Of a DNA stretch of 64,000 nt, positions 41,830 through 53,599 are shown one piece after another. The stretch lies in contig OX940870.1 of NCBI GenBank assembly GCA_954871525.1, positions 9,889,501-9,953,500 on the forward strand, written 5' to 3'. The translations under genes were made by a program, and so were the position numbers. Origin of the DNA: Parietaria judaica. Lineage: Eukaryota; Streptophyta; Magnoliopsida; Rosales; Urticaceae. Position 1 is the stretch's first letter; each line of letters starts with the position of its first letter. The notes beneath the pieces were generated by a model. It did not search any database. It was not told the DNA's origin and saw only the letters and a program-made list of their open reading frames with translations.

Positions 41830-44583
41830 TGTTGGACATGTGTGTCCTTAAACAAGATATTTATCCATTTGTAAAAGATTATGACAAGTCGTTGAATAAA
41901 GATGGTACTTATTATGTTAATCTTATTATAGTTTCTGTAGAGTAAAATAGAATGTTTGATTCCTTAGTTCATAAAGGATGCAATTATGTTATTATTATCA
42001 CAAAGGAGTCATGTGAGGAAGAATTAATAAACATAATAAATGAACTTAAAATGTCCGTGACCTGATTAACTGGGTGGGAGCCCATTAATCGGTAAGGTCA
42101 TTAATGTGACTGAAGTGACAATCCTATTCTGGATTTTGTGTGTGTCAACACTCACTAGAAGTGCATTAAGTATGAAGCGTCTTCATACTGGAGTGGACCT
42201 GACTTAAACTCAAGAAAGTTGTCATATAAGACCGTCACTGACAACTTGTAGTTGCGTCGCAAAATGATGATCAAATGGATATTAGTTCTAAGTCCTGAGT
42301 GGTCATGAGTCCAAGCTGCTGGCTTGATTGTTCTTTGATTTAACCGTTAAATAACACAAGACATTACCGCTGTTCCCAACACTATTATTTTGGGAATATG
42401 ATAGTCAGTAGTAAGGATTGCTTGATCATAGATATGGGCATCACACAGCTCTCTTCAGAGTCATGATGATTCCCTTGATTGTCAATGGTGAGAAGTGAGA
42501 GGTACCCATGCGCAACTTATGAATCGAAACCATAAGTGGGTTACTCATAATATTACTGGCTGAGTCAAGGATGAAAATGCATTGAGGGGCATTACGGTAT
42601 AAACCGCCTGCTCATGTGTGGGTCATCAAGTGAAAGGACAATAATCGGTATTTGATTGAATCTAATGGACACCCTGCTGTATATAAGGGAATAATATATA
42701 CCGTATCACTAAAGAGTGCAGCCTCGGGTCTATAGTGGAATCACTTCGAGGTTTGACGAACAACTAGCAGTTCGTTGGAGCTTAAGTGATACGGGTCCAT
42801 GGTCCCCAGGATAGCTCCGTAACGGATGATACGTACGTGATTAAAATACATTCTGGATAATGTTTAATCATTTGGCTCGACTTATAAAACTGACAAGTCT
42901 GTGACAGACATCAGATAGTTTTATCGATAGCGTGGCAAAAGTATCATATTTTGGTACATGAAAGTAACTGAAAAATAGAAACGTAGAATTTAGATTTTCG
43001 AACAGCACCATATTGTTCTAAATTAAATTCTAAGCAACTTTGCTTTTTGAACCAAGTCATTCTGACTTACGGTTTGTGATTTATGGATTTTCTAAGTTTA
43101 TGACTCGGTTCGATAAACTATGAAATTAAATCACATGTCACGAATTTAAATGATGGTGTTGCACCATGACATTTAATGTGTGACAAAGAGATCAGGGTTT
43201 ATTAATATAATTTGATTATTTGGATTTGATTATTAATATCTTATTAATAATTAATTAATAATTAAAGGATTTATATTAATAAATAAATAATATATATTCA
43301 TGTATTATTTAATGTGTATTTCGAATTATAGTTTGAGTATAACAAACCCTAGATAAATTCGAATAACCAATATTGAAAGATTTTATTTTTGCGGCATAAA
43401 TACCTGAAGTCTGGTATAATGGCAAAAACCCTAAAATCAATTTAATCCATTGGATCGGTCATGATTTAGTATCAACCGTTGGATTGAGATAATTGATTCA
43501 AACCCTAATGTAATTCGAAATTGAAACTTGGTGACCAAGTTTAAGTATTTCGAATTAGCTTAATTAATTCTGTCCGTTGGATCGGTTTTTAGATCTAATC
43601 TTTAAACCGTTGGATTAGAAATTAATTAACATTATATATATGATATTAAAATTCGAATAAATATGAGATAAAAGTTCGAATTAGTGTTTTGTAAAACCCT
43701 AGGGTATTTGACTTTATCCCTAATTGATTTGATCCATTGGATTGGTTTAAGATTTAATTTTAACCATTGGATCTAGATAATCATTAACAAATTCGAATTT
43801 GAATATATATATAATATAATTCGAAAAATATATGATATGATCTTATCTTATATTATTCAATTAATTAAATCCCTGATTAATTATATCCATTGGATCTAGA
43901 TGAGATTGAATCTGGATCATTGGATTGAAATAATTATTTATATTTAATTAAAAGAATTCGAATAATGGGAGGGAAAATCTCCAAATCGGTTACAGCTTGA
44001 GCCTATAAAAGGGAAACTCATTCTACACATTCAAGACACCTTTCCGCAGAGCAAAACTCGAGCTCTCCCTCTCTCTCTAGGGTCTGCGAGTTTTTTGCTT
44101 CTGATCTCTTTTTTTTTCTGGTTCGGCTTAGGAGATAATTTTTCTCCGGTAGCTTTAAAAGAACCTTCAGTTAAATTTTGCGACGGAGTCCTGCCAGCGA
44201 AGCCCACGCTTCGGTAGCGAGGAATCCAGGAGTCTATCCCGGAAGATCACGGGAGTTTCCCTCAGCACAGGCGGAGCCCTGCCCAAGTCAGAACGCGCAG
44301 CTGGAATCGTCAACTGAGGTACGGCCTTATGCATTGGGTAAATAAATGCGACCATTTACTACTTTCTATTTATTTCCTATTCGACTAGATTATTAATAAT
44401 GAATATGAAAATATTAAATTCGAAATATTTATCAGATCTCGTTTTGATTGTTACCCGATATCCGTGTCGTCGCTCCGATAACAAGATTTCCGCTTTAAAA
44501 TGAATTTTTAAATGTTACCGGGACGGCCCGGAAGCTATTATGCGTGGTCAGGAAGTCGGCTTGATACCACCGATTTCCCAACA
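41830..44583 (+). repeat. 3' LTR of the copia element
   Basis: The 2,754-bp LTR has the same ends as the 5' LTR and differs at few positions by eye, for example in two of the telo-box motifs. The TATA box is at 44,004-44,010. The flanking CGTAG closes the target duplication. Confidence 0.95.
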
Positions 44584-47500
44584 CGTAGGTCTCTTATTCT
44601 CAATCCATTTGTTAATCTTATCCTTAAAGCTTTCAAGCGTAGTTTTTTTTTTTTTTTGGTTTCTATCTCTTCCTCTGTGTTGATGGTTATGTGAGATTAT
44701 TCATTTCGTATTCTTTGCTTGAATTGTTAGTGTTTGAGATTAATTGACTTTTACACTGTTTTATTGTGGTTAATGAGATGGAAAAATGACAAAGTATATT
44801 ATTTTTTAATTTTGGAATTGATGAAACTACACTGTTTGATAAAATCACTCAATGAAATATAAACATTTTAGTTATCAATTTCCTCTTACTATTCTATTAA
44901 CTGATAATCTCAGCGATATAAACAATGATATGAAATATATTTGTTTCATATATTGTTTGACAATCTCACTTGAATATATAAAGTAGTAGAAAATAAATAA
45001 AACAACATAAACAATGATTATTATTCATTGTTGTTACTAATTAAATAGTCGCAAAACAACGGATGTGCATAGCACATTTGCTAGTATACTGTTTGACAAT
45101 CTCATTTGACAATCTTTTTTTTTTAAGTATACTATTACCTACAATACTGCATTAAATATTTTTACAAACATATATAATTTGATCAATCAATGATACTTAT
45201 AAGAGCTATATGAATTTGATTTTGCAGCAACAAAAGTCAACCAAACAAAGTATAACACTTTTTAAATATATGCCCAAGTCTTATTAATAGAATAATGCAT
45301 GTGTATGTATATATTTTGTATATATATTTATGAGAAATACTTTTTTTTTAAAATCAATAATGTAAAAATATTTTATTTGATCTAAATCATACAGACTTCT
45401 TTTTCGAAAGGAATATTGTAATAATCTTTTACCAGATGTAAATAATGCATTTCTTTAAGAAATGATACTTTTATTACGTATACTACTCTTTGTGTCTAAT
45501 TACATATAAATACCATGTAGTTAAACTTAAAAAAGATTGAATAATAACATAAAATAAAAATCAAATAGCTTTAATACCATACGCATAAAAAAACATTAAA
45601 CTATCAAAATTTCTCTTTGCTAAGAAAAAAAAAAACCCGCAATGCGCGGGTTATATACCTCGTGTACACTATAAGAGAATAATTTTAATTGTTTATATAT
45701 ATTTATATATATATATATACATAACAAAGAGAATATTTACTATAGAAAAATGAAAATAAATTTTCTATGAATAAGTAAATTATCTAATGTAAAACCGAAA
45801 AGATAGTGTTTATGTTTTAAGTTTTTTTTTAAACTCTTCACTAATAATTTAGGGAATAAGAGAATTAAGGTATGGAACTGAATAAGGAATATTAAATTAA
45901 AAAATTGTATAATATAGCAGAACAAGAGAAGTTAACAAATAAAATATGAGAGAGGGCCCACTTTCGAGAACTTGTATCACAACTTGTAGATATTCTTTAC
46001 TGAGTTCTTTTTTTTATATGGGCCTAAAATACGATGTCGCAAGGCCTAATCTATATATATATAAAAGGAGAGTTTTTGAGATATGACTTGGCAACTTAAG
46101 AACAAAGCTAATCTCATTTCTTATTTTTTTAGATTTTCTGTTTATTTTTATTCAAAACAATTTATACATTTAAAGTCACGTTTAATTGATTCATTTATTT
46201 GAGATGTTTTTATATTCCCTGTTAATAAGTATGCATAGACAATATAAATTAACTATGCACACCAACAATTGATTATGCCATTGAAATTAATAGGAATATG
46301 TACATCTATAATTGTTCTAGACTTTTGGGTGGGTTATTCTTTTCATCTGAACAACATAATTATTATATAAAAAAGATCACATGAATATCATGCTGATCTT
46401 TATTAACCTTATATATATATGTAATCATTATATATGGATAATTTTTAAGGTGTTACATGACGAAACAACAAAGCAAAAATAAACTTTCTTAATTTTTTAA
46501 ATTTTTATTTTTTTAGAAAAAAAAAACCAAGTTATTAATTGATGATATAGTGGAAGGAATAAAAAAAACATAACGAATAATGAAGTAAGAATTAATTCAG
46601 TATCATTAATGAGTTATAAAAAATGAGTTATGACATTTAATGTATTTAAAAAGAGAAGAAATCCAAAGGGTGCTAATTATATCATTGCAATACATTATGT
46701 TAACGCTTACGGTTTAGGTTTATATTTTAACTCATGACTCTTTGTATTATGTTTGCTTAATTAATATTTATTCTCTCTACTCTTCATATTACTAACTTGA
46801 CACAAATAAAGAAGAAAAGTTGATTACTTGCTTCGTTTGGTGTGGCGCACAGGTTCTTTCCATTTTTTTAGACCTTGAATTTTTTTTTTCTTGCATCTTG
46901 ATTTGTATATGTTTGATATGATTTTTACTTTTATCATACAACGAACCTATAGGTTGTTTCCTGCTTTGATAAATTGCAATAACGAAGAAGTGAGTTTTAC
47001 ATAGAAGACAATTTATAATGTGAATTCTGTTTTTGATATATACAAGTATCTAATTATAAGGTTTTTTTTTACCCTCCCACACTTATTTTGTATGAAATAC
47101 TCACAGTTGCATATTTTTGTGTGCATAGTTACACATGTAGTCGCAAGCATACAGTATGTATGGCTCACTCAAAGTACCTACTTCCATATACCAGTATCTT
47201 ATATTTAGTATTTTAAGAATTTTCATCAATATTTCTTTCCATAGATAATATATATATATATATATAGGATTTGTAGCAGGTATGTTTCATACAAATTTTT
47301 ATTTTATTTTATTTTTATTTTTGAGTTGCTTGGGTTCCCATTCTGCGTTAGGGTTTTACGTGTTTAATTAGTATGAAGCTTATGCTTAATATATATAGAT
47401 ATCTAATTCTCTCAATTGTTTGGTTTTGAAGTACTTGATCTAGCATATTGGTGGTGAGAAATTGATCTAGCATGTTGGTGGTGAGCAATGTGCATTACAA

Positions 47501-49715
47501 TTTTCCTCTCTCTAAATTTGAGTATTCAATTTGAAGTGATAATCAGAACTATTATTTGTATTTACCCGGTTTTTTTAATACATTTTTTTTTGTGAGTTTA
47601 TCAATCTTTTAATATTTGTTATGCACTACATCTACATTGAATAGTAATCCTCTACTAATTTGTGTATTTAACTTATTGTGTGCTTTGATCTTTTACGATA
47701 ATATGATATTGCATTATTATTGTTCATCAGTTGAATTATACCCAGGTTATATCTTTAGTTTCTCTACCCTTTTTTTTAAAGGTAAGTAATTATTTTGGAC
47801 GTTTTGTTTTTATGATTCATGGAATTTGCATTTTTTTTATGATTTCATAGAAGTTGCATGATTTAATTTGTACAATTTTTTATGCATAAATTATATAACG
47901 CATTGAGATTTCTTATTTTAAGATAAATTATAATTCTTTTTCATCAAGTTGTAGGCCATGAGATTTTCTTTTTTTAGAATCCCTATCTAAATCTTTGAGG
48001 TATGAGTCGTATGACATGCATGGCTTATGCATGAACGATACCAATAATTCAATAATTATTAATAATACCAATAGAAGAACATAATAATTCACATGTTATA
48101 TATTTTTTTTTTGCCTCAATCGAAAATAACGTATGTCTTTAATTCTATTTATTAGTTAAATGTTACAGTGTTTTTTTTTTCAATCTCATTAATGAAATGT
48201 ATAGGCTTTTGGTTTTCTTCCTCTTTAATTATAATTATATAGCCTACTGCTTATATCTATATAAATATATAGAGGATTCGTAAGAAGTAATGTGAGTATG
48301 AAGTAAGATCTCTCTTCTTATTATATTTTAATTATAATTATATAGCATACTCCTTTTATATATATATACAGATATATATAGGATTCGTAAGAAGTAATGT
48401 GAGTATGAAGTAAGATCTCTCTTCTTTTTATATATTTTATTACGTTCTCTCCTCTCACCTTATGTTCTTTCTGCGTTAATATTTTGTTCAGCTTATTGTT
48501 GCTCTTAAATTATTAAAAAATAAAATTGACATGCTATCACCGCGGTATCAAAAGCTACCTCAATGAACATAAGGAAGCATGACAAACAAAACTTTATCGG
48601 CGAGCATCGGAACAAATGACTTTCTTAAGAACTACTCGATCGACTTTTTTGCCGACATCGAAGTGAGTTTAGTGATTTCTAATTAAATATAGTATATACT
48701 ATTTGCACAGGTATTTTACTTTTTTCCTTTATATGCTTATAATTTTTATATAATTTTTTAAATAACTTTTTATCGTAGATTAATATTCTTTGCACATTCC
48801 TTTATGTGTCTTAAGCTCTTACATTTTTCCTTCTTTCTTTATATTTATTATCTTAATACATTTATCATAAAGATATATTTTACACCTTTTCTTAAAAAAA
48901 AAATCTATCCTAGAATTTTGTTCTTTATAATTCTTAAATCAAATTTCTATATCCTTTCTTTTTATGGTTTATACTTTATACATTGAATTTCTCTTTCAAT
49001 TGATTCACTGACAATACATATTCTATGACCATAAGTCCATATGATATAGACAAGCTAAACCAAAGCATCCGATCACTACTTCAACAATTTATCGAGGCTC
49101 TATATAACACGGTGAAGTAAACTCCACTCCATCAACATTTCTGAAGACTTCATTCGAGCCATTTTGACAACATGTATTTGTACTTACACATTAACTAGAT
49201 ATTTTTATTAAGTTGTGCCATTTGTTGAGTACATTGTTTGCATTTTCTTCCTTTTTAATTTAGGTTATTCTACTTGTATAATATGGTGAGATTTGATCAA
49301 TATTTTATCTAAATTAAATATAATAACAGGATGGCAATTGCTATGTATTAGTCTATGTTTTTAGCCTAATCATATAAGATTACATTTAAAAAAGTCTTTA
49401 TATGGGGCCATGGTCCTCATTGCTTCTACTTGGTTTTTCGCTATTGCTTGCTTTTACCAAAGAATACCAAATATATATTAGGATTCACTATGTATTTAAT
49501 TGTAGTTATTATTAATGTAGCTTTTACCATGTTTATAATTAATATAATAAAAAGCAAAAATAATATTAACGAAATTTTTTGAGCTATTTATATAGCGTGT
49601 ATTTTGGTCTTCTGATTAGAATACAATCTTAAAAAATTGATAAATTATTTTCATCTGAATTCCCTAAAAATAAAAATTGTATCGCCACCGCGCTTCGTCT
49701 GTCCACTAGTTGTTC
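44584..49715. other. 5-kb gene-free AT-rich region with repeat debris
   Basis: No coding frame is credible on either strand. It contains a Helitron-3'-end-like motif (hairpin 45,063-45,077 followed by CTAG at 45,081-45,084) and a GC hairpin near 45,640 ('cccgcaatgcgcggg'). Direct duplications lie at 47,435-47,485 (27-nt period) and 48,225-48,426 (about 103-nt period). Several (TA)n tracts are present. It is likely an accumulation of old transposon fragments. Confidence 0.5.
48225..48426. repeat. Two-copy tandem duplication, about 103 bp
   Basis: Copies at 48,225-48,320 and 48,328-48,426 share 'ttaattataattatatag' and 'ggattcgtaagaagtaatgt', with a TA-rich middle of differing length. Confidence 0.85.
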
Positions 49716-49771
49716 AATTATTTCTCACTAAGAGTGCTTGGGCCAACCCAGTGCTTGGGCCGGGCCTGGCT
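49716..49771 (+). repeat. Direct repeat, left copy, bracketing the NOP53 fragment
   Basis: It shares 'atttctcacta' and the 23-nt block beginning 'cccagtgcttgggccggg' with 50,198-50,255. The right copy belongs to the immediate upstream region of MED18. Confidence 0.8.
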
Positions 49772-49801
49772 TATCGTATCTTAACACTCCATTGTTGCCC
49801 A

Positions 49802-49984
49802 TTGAAAGATTAACTGACAGACATCTGCAAGCTCGAATTAGGGTTTGACCAGCGAGGAGATGGGAAAGAAGGCGCACCGAAGACATCGACGACTTCTATG
49901 AGAAGTCGACCAAAGACGCTCTCTCCGGCGGCTCTCTCTCTGCCGTCCCGACCGAAGAAGTCTTGTTCGTCGACAAGTCCAAAG
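49802..49984 (+). pseudogene. NOP53/SMO4-like gene fragment (5' part of exon 1)
   Basis: A leader with the motif 'TTAGGGTTT' precedes ATG at 49,860. The first codons give 'MGKKA'. After a deletion and frame change, the sequence reads 'TEDIDDFYEKSTKDALSGGS' and on to 'EEVLFVDKSK' up to a donor-like AAAG|GTCTGAG at 49,984/49,985. This matches my recollection of the N terminus of plant NOP53 (SMO4), a nucleolar 60S ribosome-assembly factor. The usual basic block between the two parts is missing and no later exons follow. It is a genomic, not retroposed, copy because the leader and splice donor are present. Alternative: the first exon of an unrelated gene, less likely. Confidence 0.6.
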
Positions 49985-50197
49985 GTCTGAGATTTTGCTC
50001 TCTTGTTTGGGGTATTTGGATTGGAACTGTTCCAGTTTAAGTTAATTCGAAGAAGAAAGCATGTTGATTCGTGTTAGGAACTTAGGATATCTTAGTGATG
50101 CATTGTGTGCTCTGCTTTAGGGGTGTTTCTATGATGTATGTCGTTACATTCGTTCGGTTTTATAGTTTTCTTGAGTTGTAGAATGGAACTGACTTGT

Positions 50198-50255
50198 TTT
50201 ATTTCTCACTACGGCGTTGGCCCAAGCTGCCCAGTGCTTGGGCCGGGCCTGGTTA
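50198..50255 (+). repeat. Direct repeat, right copy, MED18 upstream region
   Basis: This partner of 49,716-49,771 lies about 40 nt before the MED18 start codon. A telo-box-like 'TTAGGGTTT' follows at about 50,260. Confidence 0.8.
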
Positions 50256-50292
50256 GGGCTTAGGGTTTCGGCAAAAAAGGCGGAAATTTGAA

Positions 50293-51325
50293 ATGGAATG
50301 TGTTGTGCAGGGAATCATCGAGACTCAGGTTCGTTGATTGTTTCAGTCATTTTTCGAATTCAAGTTCATTCGCACTGCATAGCAAGCTGCTATTTGAATC
50401 GGAATCTTTACGTTTACTCTGCTTATGATTCGAATGGTGCAGCATGTTGAGGCTCTAGAGATTCTGCTGCAAGGTCTCTGCGGTGTTCATCGTGAGCATT
50501 TGAAGATTCACGAGATTTGCCTCAAAAGTGGCCCTAATCTTGGTGAGTGCAAATTCAGAATTACTCTATTAGAATTCATGATTGAATCTTACTGTATTAT
50601 TTGGTAGGGACCGTGTCTTCCGAGGTTCGGCTTCTCTGCGACCTTGAACAGCCCGAACCAATATGGTAATCTGGTTCTAATCTTGTGAATCTAAACTCGT
50701 TATGGATTTCTTCAAGACTAAGTTGGATCAGAGAGTCGAATTCTGTAGGACGGTGAGGCATGTTGGGGGTTCGATGAGAGGCACGGGAGCAGATCAGATC
50801 TCGGTTCTGGTCAGGACGACAGTGGAGAGCAAGGCGAACAAGACAGTGCTTCGCTTGTTCCACGCGCTCGGCTACAAGCTGGACCACGAGCTCCTGAAGG
50901 TCGGATTTGCTTTTCGTTTCCAAAGAGGCGCCCAAATCACCGTTACCGTATCTTCGGTCAACAAAATGCTGAAATTGCATGCCACGGACGAGGCTGTGCC
51001 CGTGACTCCGGGGATACAGCTGGTGGAGGTGACAGCTCCGGCAACCTCCGAGAACTATACTGAAGTTGTTGCGTCAGTAGCGTCCTTCTGCGAGTATCTT
51101 GCCCCGTAAGTTAAAGTGCAGGATCATTGTCGCACATAGATTCGATGCAATCAGAATTTGTCTTCAATATGATTTTTTTTTTTTTTTTTACATACTTTGA
51201 TCTCTGTTTTTGAATATCTCAGGCTTCTGCACTTGTCGAAACCGGGAATTTCCACTGGGGTTGTTCCCACCGCAGCTGCAGCTGCCGCATCACTCATGTC
51301 GGATGGCGGAGGCACTACCTTATAA
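50293..51325 (+). CDS. MED18: Mediator of RNA polymerase II transcription subunit 18
   Basis: Five exons are inferred: 50,293-50,328, 50,443-50,542, 50,608-50,665, 50,749-51,105 and 51,223-51,325 (654 nt, 217 aa), all GT-AG and in phase. The protein begins 'MECVVQGIIETQ' and continues with 'HVEALEILLQGLCGVHREHL', 'LLCDLEQPEPIW', 'VRHVGGSMRGTGADQISVLV' and 'FRFQRGAQITVTVSSVNKML', characteristic of plant MED18. Length equals the family norm. MED18 sits in the Mediator head with MED20 and links activators to RNA polymerase II. In Arabidopsis it affects immunity, flowering and RNA 3'-end processing. The C terminus has a six-alanine run. The sequence 'TTAGGGTTT' just upstream is a telo-box common in housekeeping promoters. 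The gene looks intact. Confidence 0.92.
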
Positions 51326-51945
51326 CGTAGAAATTTGAGGGGGTTTTTTTTTATATAATTTTTTGAATGTTTCTTCATGACTTAGTTTTTTTTTTCTTTT
51401 GCTGTTTTGTAATTGCTATATGGCCATGTTCCCATGAGAAGGAAAAAGTTTCTGTTACATTGAAAGCAAACTAAACTGCACAACCTCGTCCAAATAAACC
51501 TCTGCATTTGCTTTTGCAAACTACTCATATAGGCGCCAATAATATTAGGATAATTGGAAAACTGAAGAGTTCATTTTCTTATTTTCCGGTGATCGTTGTA
51601 TTTTTTTTTATCTTCCACGAATATTTATATCTATAAAAGTACTTTGTGTTTTTCAATTTGGTATTAATATGTAAAGCTATGAAATTGGAAAGGAAAGGAA
51701 AAATGATGACACTAAGAACTTTTGGTGCGGAAAAAGTAATTTGAATACTTTCACAACAAAAAACGAGTAAAAACTTTTGCCACCATTATATAACAATATC
51801 AAGAACTTTATCCACAGAAAAAAATAATAGAATTTTCGGTGCAATTTTTTTAAACATCAAGTACCTTCGTCGCTACTCGCTAGTAGCTCTAATTATACAT
51901 ATATATATATATATATTATAGCTATATTAGGAATATACGATCAAG

Positions 51946-51980
<35 letters not shown>

Positions 51981-52191
51981 TTTTTCGGGTTATTAAATCA
52001 GAAGTGTACTTCTATCAAACCCTAGACTCAATCGAAGAAACCAGGCTGCGCTCGGCTCTCGTTTGACAGAGATTTCAGGTACTTATTGAAATTCGATAGT
52101 CCAGTGTATATAGTCTGAAGGTCTCACCTTTTACGGAGAACTGTTCATTTATTGGACGGACTTGTATCACGTTTCGGGGTTATTTTTGAGT
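51326..52191. other. Intergenic region with TA microsatellites and F-box gene leader
   Basis: (TA)n tracts lie at about 51,898-51,917 and 51,948-51,978. The last 180 nt looks like a 5' leader ('aaaccctagactcaatcg'), with a possible 5'-UTR intron donor near 52,079 (CAG|GTACTT). Confidence 0.5.
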
Positions 52192-53358
52192 ATGAGCGAC
52201 CGAATCTCGGAGCTTCCTCTCTTTATCTTGCACAGGAACGTGTGGTATCTCCCGCTCCTGGATCGCGGAAGAACTTCCGTGTTGTCGAAGCAATGGAATT
52301 CGATTTATAAGTCCTTTCCCATGTTTTATTACCTGCAAAAAACTTATCTGAGGCACGTCACTGAGGACGCCTCGGACTATCAGGACCGCCTCGCCGACTT
52401 CTTGACCTTTATCGATACGACTTTGCAGTCATTCATTGAGAGCGGCCTTCGGATTCAGACTCTGCTTATCCACCTTTATAGAGTTCCTCCCCACTATGTT
52501 CTGCGCTTCAATGCTTGGCTCCAATTAGCTCTCCACTCCGGTGCTCGGATCCTATTTTTCCGAGCCTTTCAGGACGTGCCCAACCAGAAGATTACCTTCC
52601 ACACTCTCCCTCCGACCGTGTTTTCCGTTGCCAGGTTTCCCATGCTTGGTGGCTTGTATCTATCACATGTCGTCATGAGCGAGCAGATGATCCAAGATAT
52701 CACCCGAAACTGCCCCAACATCATATACCTTTATCTCTCGTGTATCCTTGGCATTAGGAGGCTCGAGATCTCCCGACTCCCCCGAATCAAGAACATTAGA
52801 TTCGGGTTTCAAATATCGAGTGAAGTCCAGAGTATCTCCATCGATGCCCCGTCTCTCAAGATCCTCGCGTGCGATTATTTACCTTGTGCGCTCGATCTGA
52901 CTTCGTGTCATGCTCTCAAGTATTTGGAACTAAGTAATACCTCAATCAAGGATGATGAGTTTAGTATGCACATCCAGAGGTTTTCCCTCCTCGAGACTCT
53001 CGACCTATCCTTTTACGATCAGTTGCGAAGGATTCGGATCTCTCTTCCCCGGCTTAAGTTTCTCACCGTGAATGATTGTCATGCGATTGAATCTATTCAC
53101 ATCGAAGCTCCCGATCTATCAAAATTCACGTACAATGCTGCCATCGAAAAATTTCCTGTATTTTCCTTAAACAACCTATGCGGCAACGTGAATTTGATAT
53201 ATAACTTGCGTGTCAAGAAAAACATCATCGACAGTTCTTGGTTCATTGACTTGAGGAAATTCCTCCGTGATGCAGGCGGAAGGTTTGACGGCGTGACAAT
53301 TCCGATTGTTGATTCGACGCAAAAATACCCAATCGAAACTCTTCCAAACGGTTGTTGA
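52192..53358 (+). CDS. F-box/LRR-type protein (388 aa)
   Basis: The single-exon ORF starts at the first ATG, 52,192. The frame is open further upstream but has no ATG there. The N terminus fits an F-box: 'DRISELPLFILHRNVWYLP' then 'RTSVLSKQWNSIYKSFP'. The remainder is a series of irregular leucine-rich segments (for example 'SLLETLDLSFYDQLRRIRIS', 'APSLKILACDYLP', 'CHALKYLELSNTSIKDDEF'), as in plant F-box/LRR proteins with about 25-residue repeats. No FBD domain is evident at the end. It would bind SKP1 and present targets to an SCF ubiquitin ligase. The target is unknown. No breaks are seen. Confidence 0.85.
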   Translation: MSDRISELPLFILHRNVWYLPLLDRGRTSVLSKQWNSIYKSFPMFYYLQKTYLRHVTEDASDYQDRLADFLTFIDTTLQSFIESGLRIQTLLIHLYRVPPHYVLRFNAWLQLALHSGARILFFRAFQDVPNQKITFHTLPPTVFSVARFPMLGGLYLSHVVMSEQMIQDITRNCPNIIYLYLSCILGIRRLEISRLPRIKNIRFGFQISSEVQSISIDAPSLKILACDYLPCALDLTSCHALKYLELSNTSIKDDEFSMHIQRFSLLETLDLSFYDQLRRIRISLPRLKFLTVNDCHAIESIHIEAPDLSKFTYNAAIEKFPVFSLNNLCGNVNLIYNLRVKKNIIDSSWFIDLRKFLRDAGGRFDGVTIPIVDSTQKYPIETLPNGC

Positions 53359-53599
53359 TTCGATGACTCGTACCAACGCTCGGGCAACAAATATCGCTCT
53401 CTCAAGACACAAATTTTGGACAAAACAATAATATTTGTTATTCTTCAAATCTGTCTCCTCTCATCTGTGAAATGCCCTAAATACAACCATTCAAAAGTCA
53501 AGGAGACAAAAGGTCTCAGAAAAACAAAAAGCCACGCACTGATAATGGCGCAAAACTTAAAGTCGAAAGAACACATAAAAACGACAATTTTTTTTGGCC
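53359..53599. other. Short intergenic spacer
   Basis: This is the F-box 3' region and a gap before the gypsy fragment. No feature is recognised. Confidence 0.4.

Larger units (their letters stand above)
34137..44583 (+). mobile_element. Ty1/copia LTR retrotransposon, complete ends, internally deleted
   Basis: The 10.45-kb element has an exact five-base target duplication, CGTAG, at 34,132-34,136 and 44,584-44,588. LTRs are 2,755 and 2,754 bp, begin 'TGTTGGACATGTGTGTCC', end 'CCCAACA' and are nearly identical. The initiator-Met-tRNA-type primer site 'TGGTATCAGAGC' follows the 5' LTR, and a purine-rich tract precedes the 3' LTR. Gag is intact. Protease and integrase are missing. RT and RNase H have one frameshift. 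LTRs this long are unusual for copia elements. The order gag then RT-RNase H, with integrase lost from between them, fits copia, and the RT sequence supports it. Confidence 0.97.

Noticed and set aside
49680..49715. Helitron 3' end at 'ccactagttg'
   Set aside because: CTAG is present, but no convincing hairpin precedes it within 15 nt.
52162..52191. Upstream extension of the F-box protein by ten residues
   Set aside because: The frame is open, but the first codon there is TTG. The first ATG at 52,192 puts the F-box at the N terminus.
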